A stretch of DNA of 64,000 nt from Listeria welshimeri serovar 6b str. SLCC5334. Its GTDB lineage: Bacteria; Bacillota; Bacilli; Lactobacillales; Listeriaceae. The DNA is taken from positions 2,480,001 through 2,544,000 of the forward strand of contig NC_008555.1 of the NCBI RefSeq assembly GCF_000060285.1. The letters are read 5' to 3'. Both the position numbers and the translations under genes were made by a program. The notes beneath the pieces are model-generated. The model was not told the DNA's origin. It did not search any database and was given only the letters and a program-made list of their open reading frames with translations. Shown in pieces: positions 17,640-27,703 of the stretch; within the stretch, counting starts at the first letter, position 1; each line of letters starts with the position of its first letter.

Positions 17640-20153
17640 CTATGCTTCTTTACCGTGACAATTCTTATATTTCTTGCCGCTTCCACAAGGACACGGGTCA
17701 TTACGTCCAATATGTTGATCTTTACGAACTGGTTGGCGTTTTGCTTCTGGTTTCCCTTCCGCTGGGTTAATAGCTTCCCCTTTGGCAACTTGTTCACGCT
17801 CAAGATTTTGGCGAATTTCCGCTTTCATAATGTAACGCGCAACGTCTTCATCAATAGAAGATACCATCGCTTCAAACATTTCGAAACCTTCTGATTGATA
17901 CTCACGAAGCGGATCAATTTGACCATAAGCACGAAGATGGATACCATCACGCAAATGATCCATTGCATCAATATGATCTACCCATTTCGTATCAACTACA
18001 CGAAGCAATACTACTTTTTCAAATTCATTAAATTCTTCTGGAGGTAAAAGTGTTTCTTTTTCGTCATATGCTACTTTAATTTTGTCTAAAATAAGATTTT
18101 GAATATCTTCACTTGATCTATTTTGTATGTCCTCAAGTGTTACGGTACCTTCTGGAAGCAAGTTGGCATCAACATAGTCAATGATTCCTTGTAGATTCCA
18201 ATCTTCTTCAGGCTCGCGACTTGAAGCATTGCTAGAAACGATATAGTTTACCGTACGCTGAATCATTTGTTCAATAATTTCACGCAAACTATTTTCCGCA
18301 TTAATTACTTCATAACGTTGTTTATAGATAACTTCCCGTTGTTGACGAAGGACATCATCATATTGCAATACTTGTTTACGGGAATCAAAGTTATTTCCTT
18401 CCACACGTCTTTGCGCAGATTCAACAGCACGACTAACCATTTTACTTTGGATAGCATCTTCTGCCATACCAAAGCGTTCCATCATAGATTTCATGTTGTC
18501 AGATCCGAAGCGGCGCATCAGTTCATCTTCCATAGAAAGATAAAATTGAGTTACACCAGGATCTCCTTGACGTCCAGAACGACCACGCAACTGATTATCA
18601 ATACGACGAGATTCATGACGTTCCGTACCAATAACAGCTAAACCGCCTGCCTCAATTGTGCCTTCACCAAGTTTAATATCTGTACCACGACCAGCCATAT
18701 TGGTTGCGATAGTTACCGCGCCACGTTCACCAGCATGTTTAATAATATCTGCTTCACGTTCATGTTGTTTAGCATTCAGAACATCATGTTTGATACCTTT
18801 GCGTTTTAGTTTGCTAGAAATAAGCTCAGATGTTTCAATCGCAACGGTACCAACAAGTACAGGTTGCCCCTTCGCATTACGTTCTGCAATATCTTCTACA
18901 ACAGCATCGAATTTCGCATTGATAGTAGTAAAGATTAAATCCGGACGGTCATCACGAATAATTACTTTATTAGTAGGTATTTCAATAACACGCATATTAT
19001 AAATATCACGGAATTCTTCTTCTTCCGTTTTTGCAGTACCAGTCATACCTGCAAGTTTTTTATACATACGGAAATAGTTTTGGAATGTAATTGTCGCCAT
19101 TGTTTTGGATTCATTTTGAATAGTTACGCCTTCTTTTGCTTCAAGAGCTTGGTGTAAACCTTCACTGAATCGACGACCTTTCATAATACGACCAGTAAAT
19201 TGGTCTACGATTAATACTTCATCATCTTGAGCTACGTAATCAACATCTAAACTCATTGTATAGTTAGCTTTAAGAGCTTGCGCAATATGATGCAAAATAA
19301 CCGTGTTTTCTAAATCAAAAAGGTTTTCTACGTCAAAGTAATTTTCACCTTTTGTCATACCTTCTTCAGTTAATTGAACAGATTTTGTTTTAATATCCAC
19401 TGTATAATCTTTTTCTTCTGTCAAAGTCCGTACAAAAGTGTTTGCTCGCACGTAAAGAATAGTTGATTTTTCAGCTTCTCCAGAAATGATTAATGGTGTT
19501 CTTGCTTCATCAACCAAAATGGAATCGACTTCATCAATAACAGCAAACGACAGTGGACGTTGTACCATTTCTTCTTTGTAAACCACCATGTTATCACGCA
19601 AGTAGTCAAACCCTAATTCGTTGTTTGTACTATACGTAATATCACATGCATAAGCTTCTCGTTTTTCTGTGCTAGATAAAGCATTTAAGTTTAGTCCAAC
19701 AGAAAGTCCTAAGAAATTGTATAGAACTCCCATTTCTTCTGCATCACGGTGAGCCAAGTATTCATTGACTGTAACAACATGCACCCCTTCACCAGAAAGT
19801 GCATTTAAATAAACTGGTAATGTCGCTGTTAATGTTTTACCTTCACCAGTTTTCATTTCTGCAATATTACCTTCATGAAGAACAATACCACCCATTAATT
19901 GAACTTTAAATGGATATAGTCCTAACGCACGTTTAGCGCCTTCTCTAGCAACTGCAAAAGCTTCCACCAATAAATCATCCAGTGTTTCGCCTTTTTGAAC
20001 ACGTTCTTTAAACTCTACTGTTTTTTCGCGTAAAGCATCATCAGAAAGAGCCGCAGTTTCATCTGCTAAAGCAATAATTTCATCTGCTTTTCTTTCCAAA
20101 TATTTAACATCTTTTTTTCCTGATTCAAAAATCTTTTTCAATAGTCCAGCCAT
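17640..20153 (-). CDS. secA: Preprotein translocase ATPase SecA
   Basis: Motor ATPase that drives unfolded proteins through SecYEG, 837 residues, the standard length. It has Walker A MKTGEGKT (about residue 103), [15 protein letters not shown], the helicase motifs [10 protein letters not shown] and [11 protein letters not shown], a helical wing/scaffold region and the C-terminal zinc-binding [13 protein letters not shown]. This is the housekeeping SecA; Listeria also has a SecA2 elsewhere. It lies 85 bases upstream of prfB, as in Bacillus. Confidence 0.98.
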
Positions 20154-20331
20154 TTAAATTCTCCTCTACTGTTTTCGCTGTATTCTAGCAGTTTCATCTA
20201 TGATAACTTTCAGGAATTATCTTATCTTAAAATATACAAACTAATTCTATCACTTATTAGTTGAAATATACAACTGGTTATCTCATTTTAATAAATAAAA
20301 ATAAAAAATTGTCATATAATCTTCACTCCTA

Positions 20332-20361
20332 ATAAAAATAGGGACCAAATTGTTGGCCCCC
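20332..20361 (-). terminator. Terminator after hpf
   Basis: Stem GGGGCCAA/TTGGTCCC (one G-U pair) with a short loop and TATTTTTATT tail on the minus strand, 22 bases after hpf. Confidence 0.75.
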
Positions 20362-20383
20362 ATTTGAATGATTATATTAGAAA

Positions 20384-20947
20384 TTAATTAGTTTCAATTA
20401 AACCATACTTACCATCTTTGCGTGAATAAACGATATTTGTTCCATTAGTTTCAGCATCCGTATACACGTAAAAGCTGTGTCCTAACAAGTTCATTTGTAA
20501 TACAGCTTCTTCACTATCCATAGGTTTTAAAGAAAATTGTTTTGTTCTAACGATTTCAAGATCAAAATCACTTTCATTTTCCTCTGGTGGTGTGCTGCCA
20601 TTAACATCAGAATAAGCAAAATAATCTCTTTCTGCACCTTTGTCACGGAATTTACGGTTTACTTTTGTTTTGTGTTTACGAATTTGTCTTTCTAATTTAT
20701 CCACAATCAAGTCGATGCTAGCATATAAATCTCCACTCGTTTCTTCTGCACGTAGCACAAGATTTGGGAGAGGAATAGTCACTTCAACTTTCGCATTTTT
20801 ATCGGAATATACTTTTAAATTAACATGAACGTTAGCGTCTGGAGTTTCTGTGAAGTATCGTTCTAATTTATCAATTTTCTTTTCAACGTAATCTCTAATC
20901 GGTTCTGTTACTTCAATATTTTCACCACGAATGTTGTACTTAAGCAT
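20384..20947 (-). CDS. hpf: Long-form hibernation promoting factor
   Basis: Dimerises 70S ribosomes into inactive 100S particles; 187 residues. N-terminal YfiA/HPF fold (1-105, starting MLKYNIRGENIEVTEP), acidic linker, C-terminal dimerisation domain (about 128-187, with LLGHSFYVYTD). The frame is open for 34 more codons, but ATG at 20947 sits behind GGAGG and gives the family N-terminus. The upstream region contains a weak sigma-B-like motif pair and a 14-base palindrome (21033-21046). Confidence 0.95.
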   Translation of the reverse strand: MLKYNIRGENIEVTEPIRDYVEKKIDKLERYFTETPDANVHVNLKVYSDKNAKVEVTIPLPNLVLRAEETSGDLYASIDLIVDKLERQIRKHKTKVNRKFRDKGAERDYFAYSDVNGSTPPEENESDFDLEIVRTKQFSLKPMDSEEAVLQMNLLGHSFYVYTDAETNGTNIVYSRKDGKYGLIETN

Positions 20948-21001
20948 AGCAATTCCTCCTTTGAAATAAAACAAAATAACGATAAAGAAGAGTATCCTTC
21001 T

Positions 21002-21046
21002 TAACCCTAGTCTACGTGAAAACGATGTGTTTTGCAAACATTTGCA
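21002..21046 (-). promoter_or_regulatory. Candidate stress promoter and palindrome upstream of hpf
   Basis: Minus strand GTTT (21020-21023) and GGGTTA (21002-21007) are 12 bases apart. That approximates the sigma-B pattern GTTT-N13-15-GGGWAT but misses it in spacing and one base. Just upstream is the perfect palindrome TGCAAACATTTGCA (21033-21046), cre-like in size but lacking the central CG. Both are candidates only. Confidence 0.35.
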
Positions 21047-21142
21047 CAAAGAGCTAAGAAGTGTTTATCTACTTATCTTTATTTATTATTTTATTCCACT
21101 AAAACGCCCGTCGCAAACCTTTTTTTGGTAGATAAATATCCA

Positions 21143-21799
21143 CTATCTAAATATTGTTAGCGCTGTTACTTTTTTCACACCTGCCTCTTTTAAAATCTGC
21201 GCCGCTAAGTTAAGCGTACTTCCTGTTGTATATATATCATCAAATAAAATCACTTCCAAATGATTAATTACGCTGTTATTAGAAAGATAAAAAACTTGTT
21301 TAGCCTCTAATCGTTCTTTTTTTGTTTTTTTAGACTGCTTTTCGGAGTGTGCTCTTGCCAAAATTTCTTCATACTTTATATTTGATTGTTTTAGCATCCC
21401 AGTTGTTTGATTAAACCCTCTCTCTATTTTCCGAGTATCACTCACTGGAATCGGAATAACAGTCGCCTTATTTCCTGCTAATTGTTTTTTTAATTCATTT
21501 TTAAAAATAGCTCCTATGACATAATCTCCTTGAAACTTATATTTTTTCATATATTCTTTTGCAAAATCATTATAACGATATATAGACTTATTACTATCTA
21601 AAAAGTGATCTCTACTCGCACAATCTTCACAAATATCTGAAACAGATTCTTTACTGCAAACCTTACAAAGCAAGCCACTTAATTTTTCGAAATTTGCTAA
21701 GCATTTATGACAGCAATATTGTTCTTGCTCAAATAACCAATCCAGATTCCATCCCACTTCTAGTTTAATTTGTTTAGAGCATAGCAAACAATTAATCAT
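21143..21799 (-). CDS. comFC: Competence protein ComFC (phosphoribosyltransferase-like)
   Basis: Needed for DNA uptake in B. subtilis, 218 residues. The N-terminus has a zinc-ribbon-like set of cysteines (CLLC, CC, CKVC, CEDC). The C-terminus has the PRPP-binding motif VILFDDIYTTGSTL. It overlaps comFA by eight bases. The frame is complete and shows no decay. Confidence 0.93.
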   Translation of the reverse strand: MINCLLCSKQIKLEVGWNLDWLFEQEQYCCHKCLANFEKLSGLLCKVCSKESVSDICEDCASRDHFLDSNKSIYRYNDFAKEYMKKYKFQGDYVIGAIFKNELKKQLAGNKATVIPIPVSDTRKIERGFNQTTGMLKQSNIKYEEILARAHSEKQSKKTKKERLEAKQVFYLSNNSVINHLEVILFDDIYTTGSTLNLAAQILKEAGVKKVTALTIFR

Positions 21800-23120
21800 C
21801 CAGCATGCCTTCTTTCACACCTAACTGATTCATCTTTTGAATATGTTTTATTGCACGTTTCATCTCTGCTGTTGCTCCATAATGAAAAAAGCAAACATCC
21901 CCAGTTGGATGTGAAAACTTCCTTCCAGCACGACCAGAAATTTGAACAAGTGCCGCTTCAGTAAAAATACTTCCTTCACTCCCAAAAACAGCAACTTGCA
22001 CATCTGTAAAAGTGACACCACGCTCTAAAATTGTAGTAGTGAGTAATATTTTTATTTTCCCCTCGCGAAGCCATTCCACCTTTTCTTTACGAGCTGCATC
22101 TGCTGAGTGTACCGTTACCGGCTCAGGAAAATTATAATTTGTTAAAGCCTTCGAGAATTGATTCATCGCTTCTATTTCTGGAAAGAAAATTAGAATCGGT
22201 TGGTCTTTCGCTTCCTTTTCTTTAATCCAATTAATAAGTTTATGTGTTATTTGACCTCTAGAAAGCTTTTTCTTCCAAGGACCTATCCAACACGTTCGGG
22301 GGACTGGAAGCTTCTTGCGATGATAACGCGCAGGTATCTTAACAAAACGACGCTTGCCACTTGTACATTCTTCTTGCCACTTCTGCTCTGGCGTAGCTGT
22401 TATAACAATTGTTGTACCTTCTTTTTTACGCGCCTTCTCTACTGCATAGTTTAAAAAAGGATCTTTCGCATAAGGAAAAGCATCTACTTCATCAATAAAA
22501 ATCACTTCAAACGCTTCATAAAAACGGATTAGTTGGTGGGTTGTTGCTAGTACAAATTGTTCTCCTTGATATTTATCCTCTGAATCGCCATAAAGGCAAA
22601 CCATGTTTTTACTAGGGAATACTTCTTTTAAACGTGGGTAGAGTTCTAGACAAACATCCACTCTTGGAGAAGCCAGACAAATTCTAAATCCTTGCCTTAA
22701 AGCCCAGTCCATACCTTCAAACATCATTTCTGTCTTACCTGAGCCCGCAACTGCCCACAAAAGCATATCTTGATTTCTTTTTAAACTTAAAACAACTGCT
22801 TCTGAAGCTTTCTTTTGTCCTTTAGAAAGAACGCCTCCCCATTCTAAAAGAGTTTTTTTCTCACTTTGTAGTATGGTTGTTTTTTGATAATATAATTTCT
22901 GACAACTATTTACTCTTCCCATAACTAGGCAATTACGACAATATAAACAATCTTCACGCCCACATAATACACAAGACATTCGTCCAAACAAATGAGCAGC
23001 CGTATTCCCGCAGCGAAAGCATTTATTATTTGAAATAGCTGCAATATTATTAAAGCCCTCTATATGTTCAATCTCTTTTCTCAAATATAATCTACCAGGA
23101 AAAATATCCACTACTTTCAC
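21792..23120 (-). CDS. comFA: Competence DNA translocase helicase ComFA
   Basis: Superfamily 2 ATPase thought to pull single-stranded DNA into the cell, 442 residues. The N-terminal cysteine cluster (CFRCGN, CVLCGREDCLYCRNC) precedes Walker A AVAGSGKTEM, the DEVD box in FIDEVDAFPY, and motif VI SGRAGRKFSHP. A GAGGTGA site precedes the start codon at 23120, which is GTG. The promoter region carries a ComK-like double box (23196-23232). Confidence 0.95.
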   Translation of the reverse strand: MKVVDIFPGRLYLRKEIEHIEGFNNIAAISNNKCFRCGNTAAHLFGRMSCVLCGREDCLYCRNCLVMGRVNSCQKLYYQKTTILQSEKKTLLEWGGVLSKGQKKASEAVVLSLKRNQDMLLWAVAGSGKTEMMFEGMDWALRQGFRICLASPRVDVCLELYPRLKEVFPSKNMVCLYGDSEDKYQGEQFVLATTHQLIRFYEAFEVIFIDEVDAFPYAKDPFLNYAVEKARKKEGTTIVITATPEQKWQEECTSGKRRFVKIPARYHRKKLPVPRTCWIGPWKKKLSRGQITHKLINWIKEKEAKDQPILIFFPEIEAMNQFSKALTNYNFPEPVTVHSADAARKEKVEWLREGKIKILLTTTILERGVTFTDVQVAVFGSEGSIFTEAALVQISGRAGRKFSHPTGDVCFFHYGATAEMKRAIKHIQKMNQLGVKEGMLDD

Positions 23121-23195
23121 CTCTCTTTAGTTATACAACAAGTGAGGATTTTTTGCAGAAGTGATTTTCTGTTTTTCTGTATGTATTTTATATTA

Positions 23196-23232
23196 AAAAT
23201 CACCTTTTAACTAAAGAGAAAACTACCATTTT
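23196..23232 (-). promoter_or_regulatory. Candidate ComK double box upstream of comFA
   Basis: Minus strand AAAA-N6-TTTT (23219-23232), ten bases, then AAAA-N5-TTTT (23196-23208), followed by TTAATATAAAAT. ComK binds paired AAAAN5TTTT boxes. The same box sizes, spacing and following bases occur upstream of ssbB (32424-32460). Confidence 0.7.
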
Positions 23233-23272
23233 GAGACAGCCGACTAATCAAAAAAAGAATTTTACCCTATAC

Positions 23273-23302
23273 AAAAAAACCTCAGCTGTTAACTGAGGTT
23301 TT
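23273..23302 (-). terminator. Terminator after the DegV-type gene
   Basis: Stem AACCTCAG/CTGAGGTT with flanking A/T runs and seven T on the minus strand, directly after the stop at 23303. Confidence 0.88.
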
Positions 23303-24154
23303 TCATTTTATAGACCAAGTTAAACCAAGTGCGCCTTCTCCTAAGTGTGTTCCAATAACCGGGCCGAAATAGCTTAATTCGAATATTACTTCTGGAAATT
23401 TCGTTGCTAAATGCTTGCGCCATGATTCCCCTTTTTCTGGGTCGTTTCCGTGAATCACATAAGCTTTTTCAGCAGTTTTATTTTCAATAGCTGTTTGAAG
23501 AATATCTTCAATTCTTTTTAATGCTTTCTTTTGCGTCCTTACTTTTTCAAATAAAACAATCTCTTTATTATCAAAGTGAAGAATTGGCTTAATTTGAAGT
23601 AAGCTGCCAACAAGCGCTTGAGCACCGTTTAAACGTCCGCCTCGTTGTAAATTATTTAAATCATCCACCATAAAATAAGCATCTTGCGCTTGCTTTATTT
23701 TATTTAGCGCCCCAATAATACTATCTATCGGTTCATCATTCAAAGCCATTTCAGCTGCTTTTGTTGCAAGCATTCCTTGGGCCATACACGAGAGCTCCGA
23801 ATCATATGCAATAACGTTTAAACCGTCAATTAACTCTCCTGCAGAAGCTGCATTTTGGAAAGTCCCACTGATACCACTTGATAAATGAATGGTAATTACG
23901 GTCTCATAGCCTTTTGATTTCAACGATTCAAACAATTGAATGAATTCTCCTGGAGCGGGTTGAGAAGAAGTCGGGAAATTTTGAGCCACTTTTACCATCT
24001 CATAAAAATCGGCTGCATCTAACTCTTCGGCCTCACGATAAGCTTTTCCATCAATTATTACAGAAAGTGGTATGACATGAATCTGTAATTGCTCTCTCAC
24101 TTTATCTGGTAAGTATGCTGTGCTGTCAGTTACCACTGCTATTTTTCCGTTCAT
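23303..24154 (-). CDS. DegV family fatty-acid-binding protein
   Basis: 283 residues with the DegV fold: N-terminal VVTDSTAYLP, TSQPAPGEF (lipid headgroup loop), HLSSGISGTFQNA, and C-terminal YFGPVIGTHLGEGALGL. Family members bind fatty acids; some partner fatty-acid kinase. ATG at 24154 lies behind AGGAG and starts MNGKIAVVTDST. The open frame upstream would overlap degU and is not used. It follows degU after a 20-base gap, probably one transcript. Confidence 0.92.
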   Translation of the reverse strand: MNGKIAVVTDSTAYLPDKVREQLQIHVIPLSVIIDGKAYREAEELDAADFYEMVKVAQNFPTSSQPAPGEFIQLFESLKSKGYETVITIHLSSGISGTFQNAASAGELIDGLNVIAYDSELSCMAQGMLATKAAEMALNDEPIDSIIGALNKIKQAQDAYFMVDDLNNLQRGGRLNGAQALVGSLLQIKPILHFDNKEIVLFEKVRTQKKALKRIEDILQTAIENKTAEKAYVIHGNDPEKGESWRKHLATKFPEVIFELSYFGPVIGTHLGEGALGLTWSIK

Positions 24155-24174
24155 AAAGTCCTCCTGAGATTTCT

Positions 24175-24861
24175 TTAGCGAATATATACCCAACCATGCT
24201 TAATTGCTGTTACAACCGCTTGGGTTCTATCATTCACTTTCATTTTTTGTAAAATACTACTTACATGGTTTTTCACTGTTTTTTCACTAATGAAAAGTGT
24301 TTCTCCGATTCCTCGATTACTTTTACCATCTGTAAGAAGTTGTAATACCTCACATTCTCTATGCGTCAAAATATGAAGCGGCATTTTCACTTCTGGTTGT
24401 TGATAGCCATATACACCTTGAGAAGTATTAGTACTTGCTAGATGTCGATATTCTCGAATCAATTTAATTGCCACACGTGGGTGAATATATGCGCCACCAT
24501 TTTCAACAATCTTAACAGCTTCTACAAGCTCTTGAGCATCCATTTCTTTCAGCAAATAACCTACTGCTCCTGCTCTTAAAGCTTCTGTAACATACTCATC
24601 CGTATCATGGATAGTTAAAACAATGACTTTGATACTAGGAAATTGACGCACTAACATTTCTGTTGCATCCAGCCCATTAACAGTTGGCATGTTTATGTCC
24701 ATTAAAACGATATCTGGTTTATATTCGCGTACTTTTGCTACAATATTCTTGCCATTTTCAGCTTCCGCCACAACTTCAAAAGAATCTTCCAATTCTAAAA
24801 TCCGCTTGATACCTTCGCGGAACAACTGATGATCATCTACAATCATGATTTTGAGTGCCAT
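24175..24861 (-). CDS. degU: Response regulator DegU (orphan)
   Basis: NarL/FixJ-type regulator, 228 residues. The receiver domain has the phospho-acceptor Asp55 in IVLMDINMP. The C-terminal LuxR helix-turn-helix (about 160-225) has [18 protein letters not shown] and [18 protein letters not shown]. In Listeria DegU controls motility and virulence traits. No degS kinase gene is present: the next upstream stretch is 384 bases of non-coding DNA and then a divergent gene. Confidence 0.95.
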   Translation of the reverse strand: MALKIMIVDDHQLFREGIKRILELEDSFEVVAEAENGKNIVAKVREYKPDIVLMDINMPTVNGLDATEMLVRQFPSIKVIVLTIHDTDEYVTEALRAGAVGYLLKEMDAQELVEAVKIVENGGAYIHPRVAIKLIREYRHLASTNTSQGVYGYQQPEVKMPLHILTHRECEVLQLLTDGKSNRGIGETLFISEKTVKNHVSSILQKMKVNDRTQAVVTAIKHGWVYIR

Positions 24862-25245
24862 AGTGACTACTCCTCCTTCACTTATCTAATTTCACCAAGC
24901 CTTTTGCAATCGAAAAATCATCCTTTTTTAGTAGCAAAACTGCTTTACCTTATCAATCCCTGCCATAAAATTGGCAAATAAACATTTCTCTTTTAAGTAC
25001 TATTTACTCAAACTAACCTATTTTCATTACAAACTATATTCTTATTATACTGCATAGTTCCAGAAAATTACTCCTATATGCCTATAAATTGTAAAACGAA
25101 AACCAGTCTAAAGTAATAGTAGGTTTTATTATAACACGAATTTGCCACCACTTCACCCACGGCACTTAGAAAAATATCTATACAATCGCTTTGCTTTCGG
25201 ATAAAATAAAAGCAGGCTGAACGTATCAACTTATGGAGGTTCCCT
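24862..25245. promoter_or_regulatory. Divergent intergenic region between degU and the yvyE-like gene
   Basis: 384 bases without a credible frame. Minus strand carries TATAAT about 190 bases before degU with no clear -35. The plus side has a GGAGG site just before the start at 25246. No remnant of degS was recognisable. Confidence 0.5.
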
Positions 25246-25881
25246 ATGTTGGATCATTATTTAACCATTCAGAGTGATGGAAAGCACGAAATAATCATTG
25301 AAAAATCTCGCTTTATTTGTCATATTATGCGAGTTACAACAGAATCAGAAGCTCAAACATTTATTCAAACGATCAAAAAAGAGCACCGTGATGCTACACA
25401 TAATTGTTCTGCTTATATAATAGGAGAAAATGACCAATTTCAAAAAGCGCATGATGACGGTGAACCAAGTGGAACAGCTGGCGTCCCAATGTTAGAAGTT
25501 TTAAAAAAGAAAAAGCTGAAAAATATAGCCGTAGTTGTTACTCGTTACTTTGGCGGGACTAAACTTGGAGCTGGAGGACTTGTCAGAGCTTATGGAAGCG
25601 CAGTGAGTGAAACTATCCAAACTATCGGAATAGTGGAATGCACACTTGCAACAATCATCAAATGTTCTTTCGCCTATTCACTTGTAGGAAAAATAGAAAA
25701 TGCTCTTGAACAAAAAAACTATCAAATTAATGACAAAGAATTTACTGACAAAGTAGTTTTTCATGTATTTGTTGACAACGATGATATTCCACACTTTCGT
25801 AAGTGGATAACTGAAATGGCTAATGGCCAACTTGAATTAACAGAAAGCACTCAAAAATATAGAGAAAAGGATGTCTCTTAG
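25246..25881 (+). CDS. YigZ/IMPACT family protein (YvyE)
   Basis: 211 residues. The N-terminal UPF0029 domain shows DDGEPSGTAGVPMLEVL and RYFGGTKLGAGGLVRAYG, the family hallmarks; a C-terminal ferredoxin-like domain follows. The family is linked to translation/stress control in eukaryotes, but the bacterial role is unclear. In B. subtilis yvyE also neighbours degU. GGAGG precedes the ATG. Confidence 0.9.
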   Translation: MLDHYLTIQSDGKHEIIIEKSRFICHIMRVTTESEAQTFIQTIKKEHRDATHNCSAYIIGENDQFQKAHDDGEPSGTAGVPMLEVLKKKKLKNIAVVVTRYFGGTKLGAGGLVRAYGSAVSETIQTIGIVECTLATIIKCSFAYSLVGKIENALEQKNYQINDKEFTDKVVFHVFVDNDDIPHFRKWITEMANGQLELTESTQKYREKDVS

Positions 25882-25882
25882 T

Positions 25883-26428
25883 ATGTCCACGAACTTATTT
25901 TTTCAATTACCAACTATTATCAAAACAGATCGAACCATTTTAAGAAAAACAACTTTAGCAGATGCAGCATCTTTATTTGACATTTGGTCAGATAATGAAG
26001 TAGCTCAGTTTATGAATATCGAAAAATTTTCTACTATTAATCAAGCAGAAGAAATGATTCAAGCTATTGAAAACGAACCAAACGCATGTAGATACACCAT
26101 TTTCGCTACAAATGACTCCATTCACGCCCTCGGTTCACTCGGAATTAATGATATTAACAAAAATAAAGAAACAATTGAAATCGGCTATGAACTTGCTAGA
26201 AATTATTGGCAACAAGGCTATATGTATGAAATATTAAATAGTTTTCTTAAAACCATTTCGCCTTATCTGCCCTATAAAACTATTACAGCAAAAGTACTTC
26301 CTAAAAATGTAGCTTCAATTAAGTTGCTTAAAAAACTAGGATTTGAACTAATTTCTACAGGACAAGAATTGGATTTGCACTCTGGGAAAATTTGTGAAAT
26401 TAGTAATTACCACTTAATTCTCAAATAG
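25883..26428 (+). CDS. GNAT family N-acetyltransferase (RimJ/RimL type)
   Basis: About 181 residues. The RimJ-like opening TDRTILRKTTLADAASLF, the acetyl-CoA motif region EIGYELARNYWQQGYM and the C-terminal ASIKLLKKLGFELI are all visible. Likely acetylates a protein N-terminus or small molecule; no substrate can be named. ATG at 25871 has AAAAGG with no spacing, so ATG at 25883 is preferred. It overlaps the stop of the preceding gene by either choice only at its edge. Confidence 0.85.
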   Translation: MSTNLFFQLPTIIKTDRTILRKTTLADAASLFDIWSDNEVAQFMNIEKFSTINQAEEMIQAIENEPNACRYTIFATNDSIHALGSLGINDINKNKETIEIGYELARNYWQQGYMYEILNSFLKTISPYLPYKTITAKVLPKNVASIKLLKKLGFELISTGQELDLHSGKICEISNYHLILK

Positions 26429-26602
26429 GACAAATATTACATTTTTGAAAGATAACATCATTTATGTATTTTTTTCTTATTAAATTCTGTATAATAAATA
26501 AAAGTTTAAAAATTAAAGAAACCGTAAATTGGGCGTAACATTCTTTAATGCCGTAAATGATACAATGAAACTTAGAAAAGTGACTATAAGGAGAATTAAT
26601 AT

Positions 26603-27661
26603 ATGAGTAAAGGCAATGATGATAGCCGAAGAAGCAGCAAGAAGTACAAACGCAGAAGGAAGATTTTATTTTGGATTTTAATTCCGATAATGTGTTTAGT
26701 CCTAGCTGGTGTTGGATACGGCACTTATCTTTTTAGTAAAACCAAACTTGCAGCAGATAATTCTTTTGATAATGTTAGGAACGGTCAGGCTTCCACTTTA
26801 CGATCAAAAGATATTGAACCTATAAAAGATAGTTTTTCTATTTTAATTATTGGCGTTGATACAAGTACAAAACGTGAGTCAAACGGCAATCCCCGAAGCG
26901 ATTCACTTATCTTAGCTACATTTAATGTCAAAGACTCCCGTGTAGAAATGACAAGTATTCCTCGTGACTCTTACGTTCATATTGAAGATTCAGCAAAAGA
27001 TATTGATAAATACACCAAAATCAATGCCGCTCATGCTTATGGTGGTCCAGAACTTACGATGAAAACGGTAGAAGAAGAATTCCAGATTCCGATTGATTAC
27101 TATGTTCGTTTTGATTTTGACGCATTTCTTAAAATCATTGACGCTTTAGACGGAATTGATGTGGATGTTCCAGTTAGCTTCACGGAGCAAGACTCTAACG
27201 ACAAAGCAGGAGCTATTTCCCTTGAAAAAGGACAACAACATCTTAACGGCGAACAAGCTTTAGCCCTAGCTCGTACAAGACATATTGATAGTGACATTGA
27301 ACGTGGTAAAAGACAACAGCTAATTATTAAAGCAATCGTAAATGAAGCCACTTCTATTTCATCTATTAGTAAATATTCCGATATTATTAAAGTAGTTGGA
27401 GATAACATGAAAACCAATTTAACATTCAATCAAATGCTTTCCATTGCAAAATTTGGGATGTCTAATTCAATTGATATTAAATCATTAGAACTTAAAGGTG
27501 ACGATAACCCAATGAATGGTGTTTATTATTATCAACTAAACGAAGACTCTGTTCATAGCATATCTAATCAATTCGCTGATGAACTTGGGATTAAAAAACC
27601 GTTCCCAAACGCAACTCCGTATTCAGATGATAGTTCAAGTACAACAAATTCTTCTAACTAA
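26603..27661 (+). CDS. lytR: LytR-CpsA-Psr family wall glycopolymer ligase
   Basis: Attaches teichoic acid or similar polymer from undecaprenyl carrier to peptidoglycan. 352 residues: Lys/Arg-rich cytoplasmic tail (1-22), membrane anchor (about 23-45), extracellular LCP domain with FSILIIGVDT, NPRSDSLILATFN and TSIPRDSYVHI (lipid phosphate-binding Arg/Asp). A Ser/Thr-rich tail ends the protein. It converges with tagO on a shared terminator, and its job matches tagO/tagA. GGAGAA precedes the ATG. Confidence 0.93.
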   Translation: MSKGNDDSRRSSKKYKRRRKILFWILIPIMCLVLAGVGYGTYLFSKTKLAADNSFDNVRNGQASTLRSKDIEPIKDSFSILIIGVDTSTKRESNGNPRSDSLILATFNVKDSRVEMTSIPRDSYVHIEDSAKDIDKYTKINAAHAYGGPELTMKTVEEEFQIPIDYYVRFDFDAFLKIIDALDGIDVDVPVSFTEQDSNDKAGAISLEKGQQHLNGEQALALARTRHIDSDIERGKRQQLIIKAIVNEATSISSISKYSDIIKVVGDNMKTNLTFNQMLSIAKFGMSNSIDIKSLELKGDDNPMNGVYYYQLNEDSVHSISNQFADELGIKKPFPNATPYSDDSSSTTNSSN

Positions 27662-27703
27662 AAAAACTCCCAACAACTTGTTAATAGTTGTTGGGAGTTT
27701 TTT
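27662..27703. terminator. Shared bidirectional terminator of lytR and tagO
   Basis: Perfect 17-base stem (AAAAACTCCCAACAACT and partner) with a seven-base loop, flanked by A and T runs on opposite sides. It lies exactly between the two converging stop codons. Confidence 0.93.

Noticed and set aside
21064-21136. TTTATCTAC ... GTAGATAAA inverted repeat between hpf and comFC
   Set aside because: Arms are 55 bases apart and A+T-rich with no stable inner stem; likely chance.
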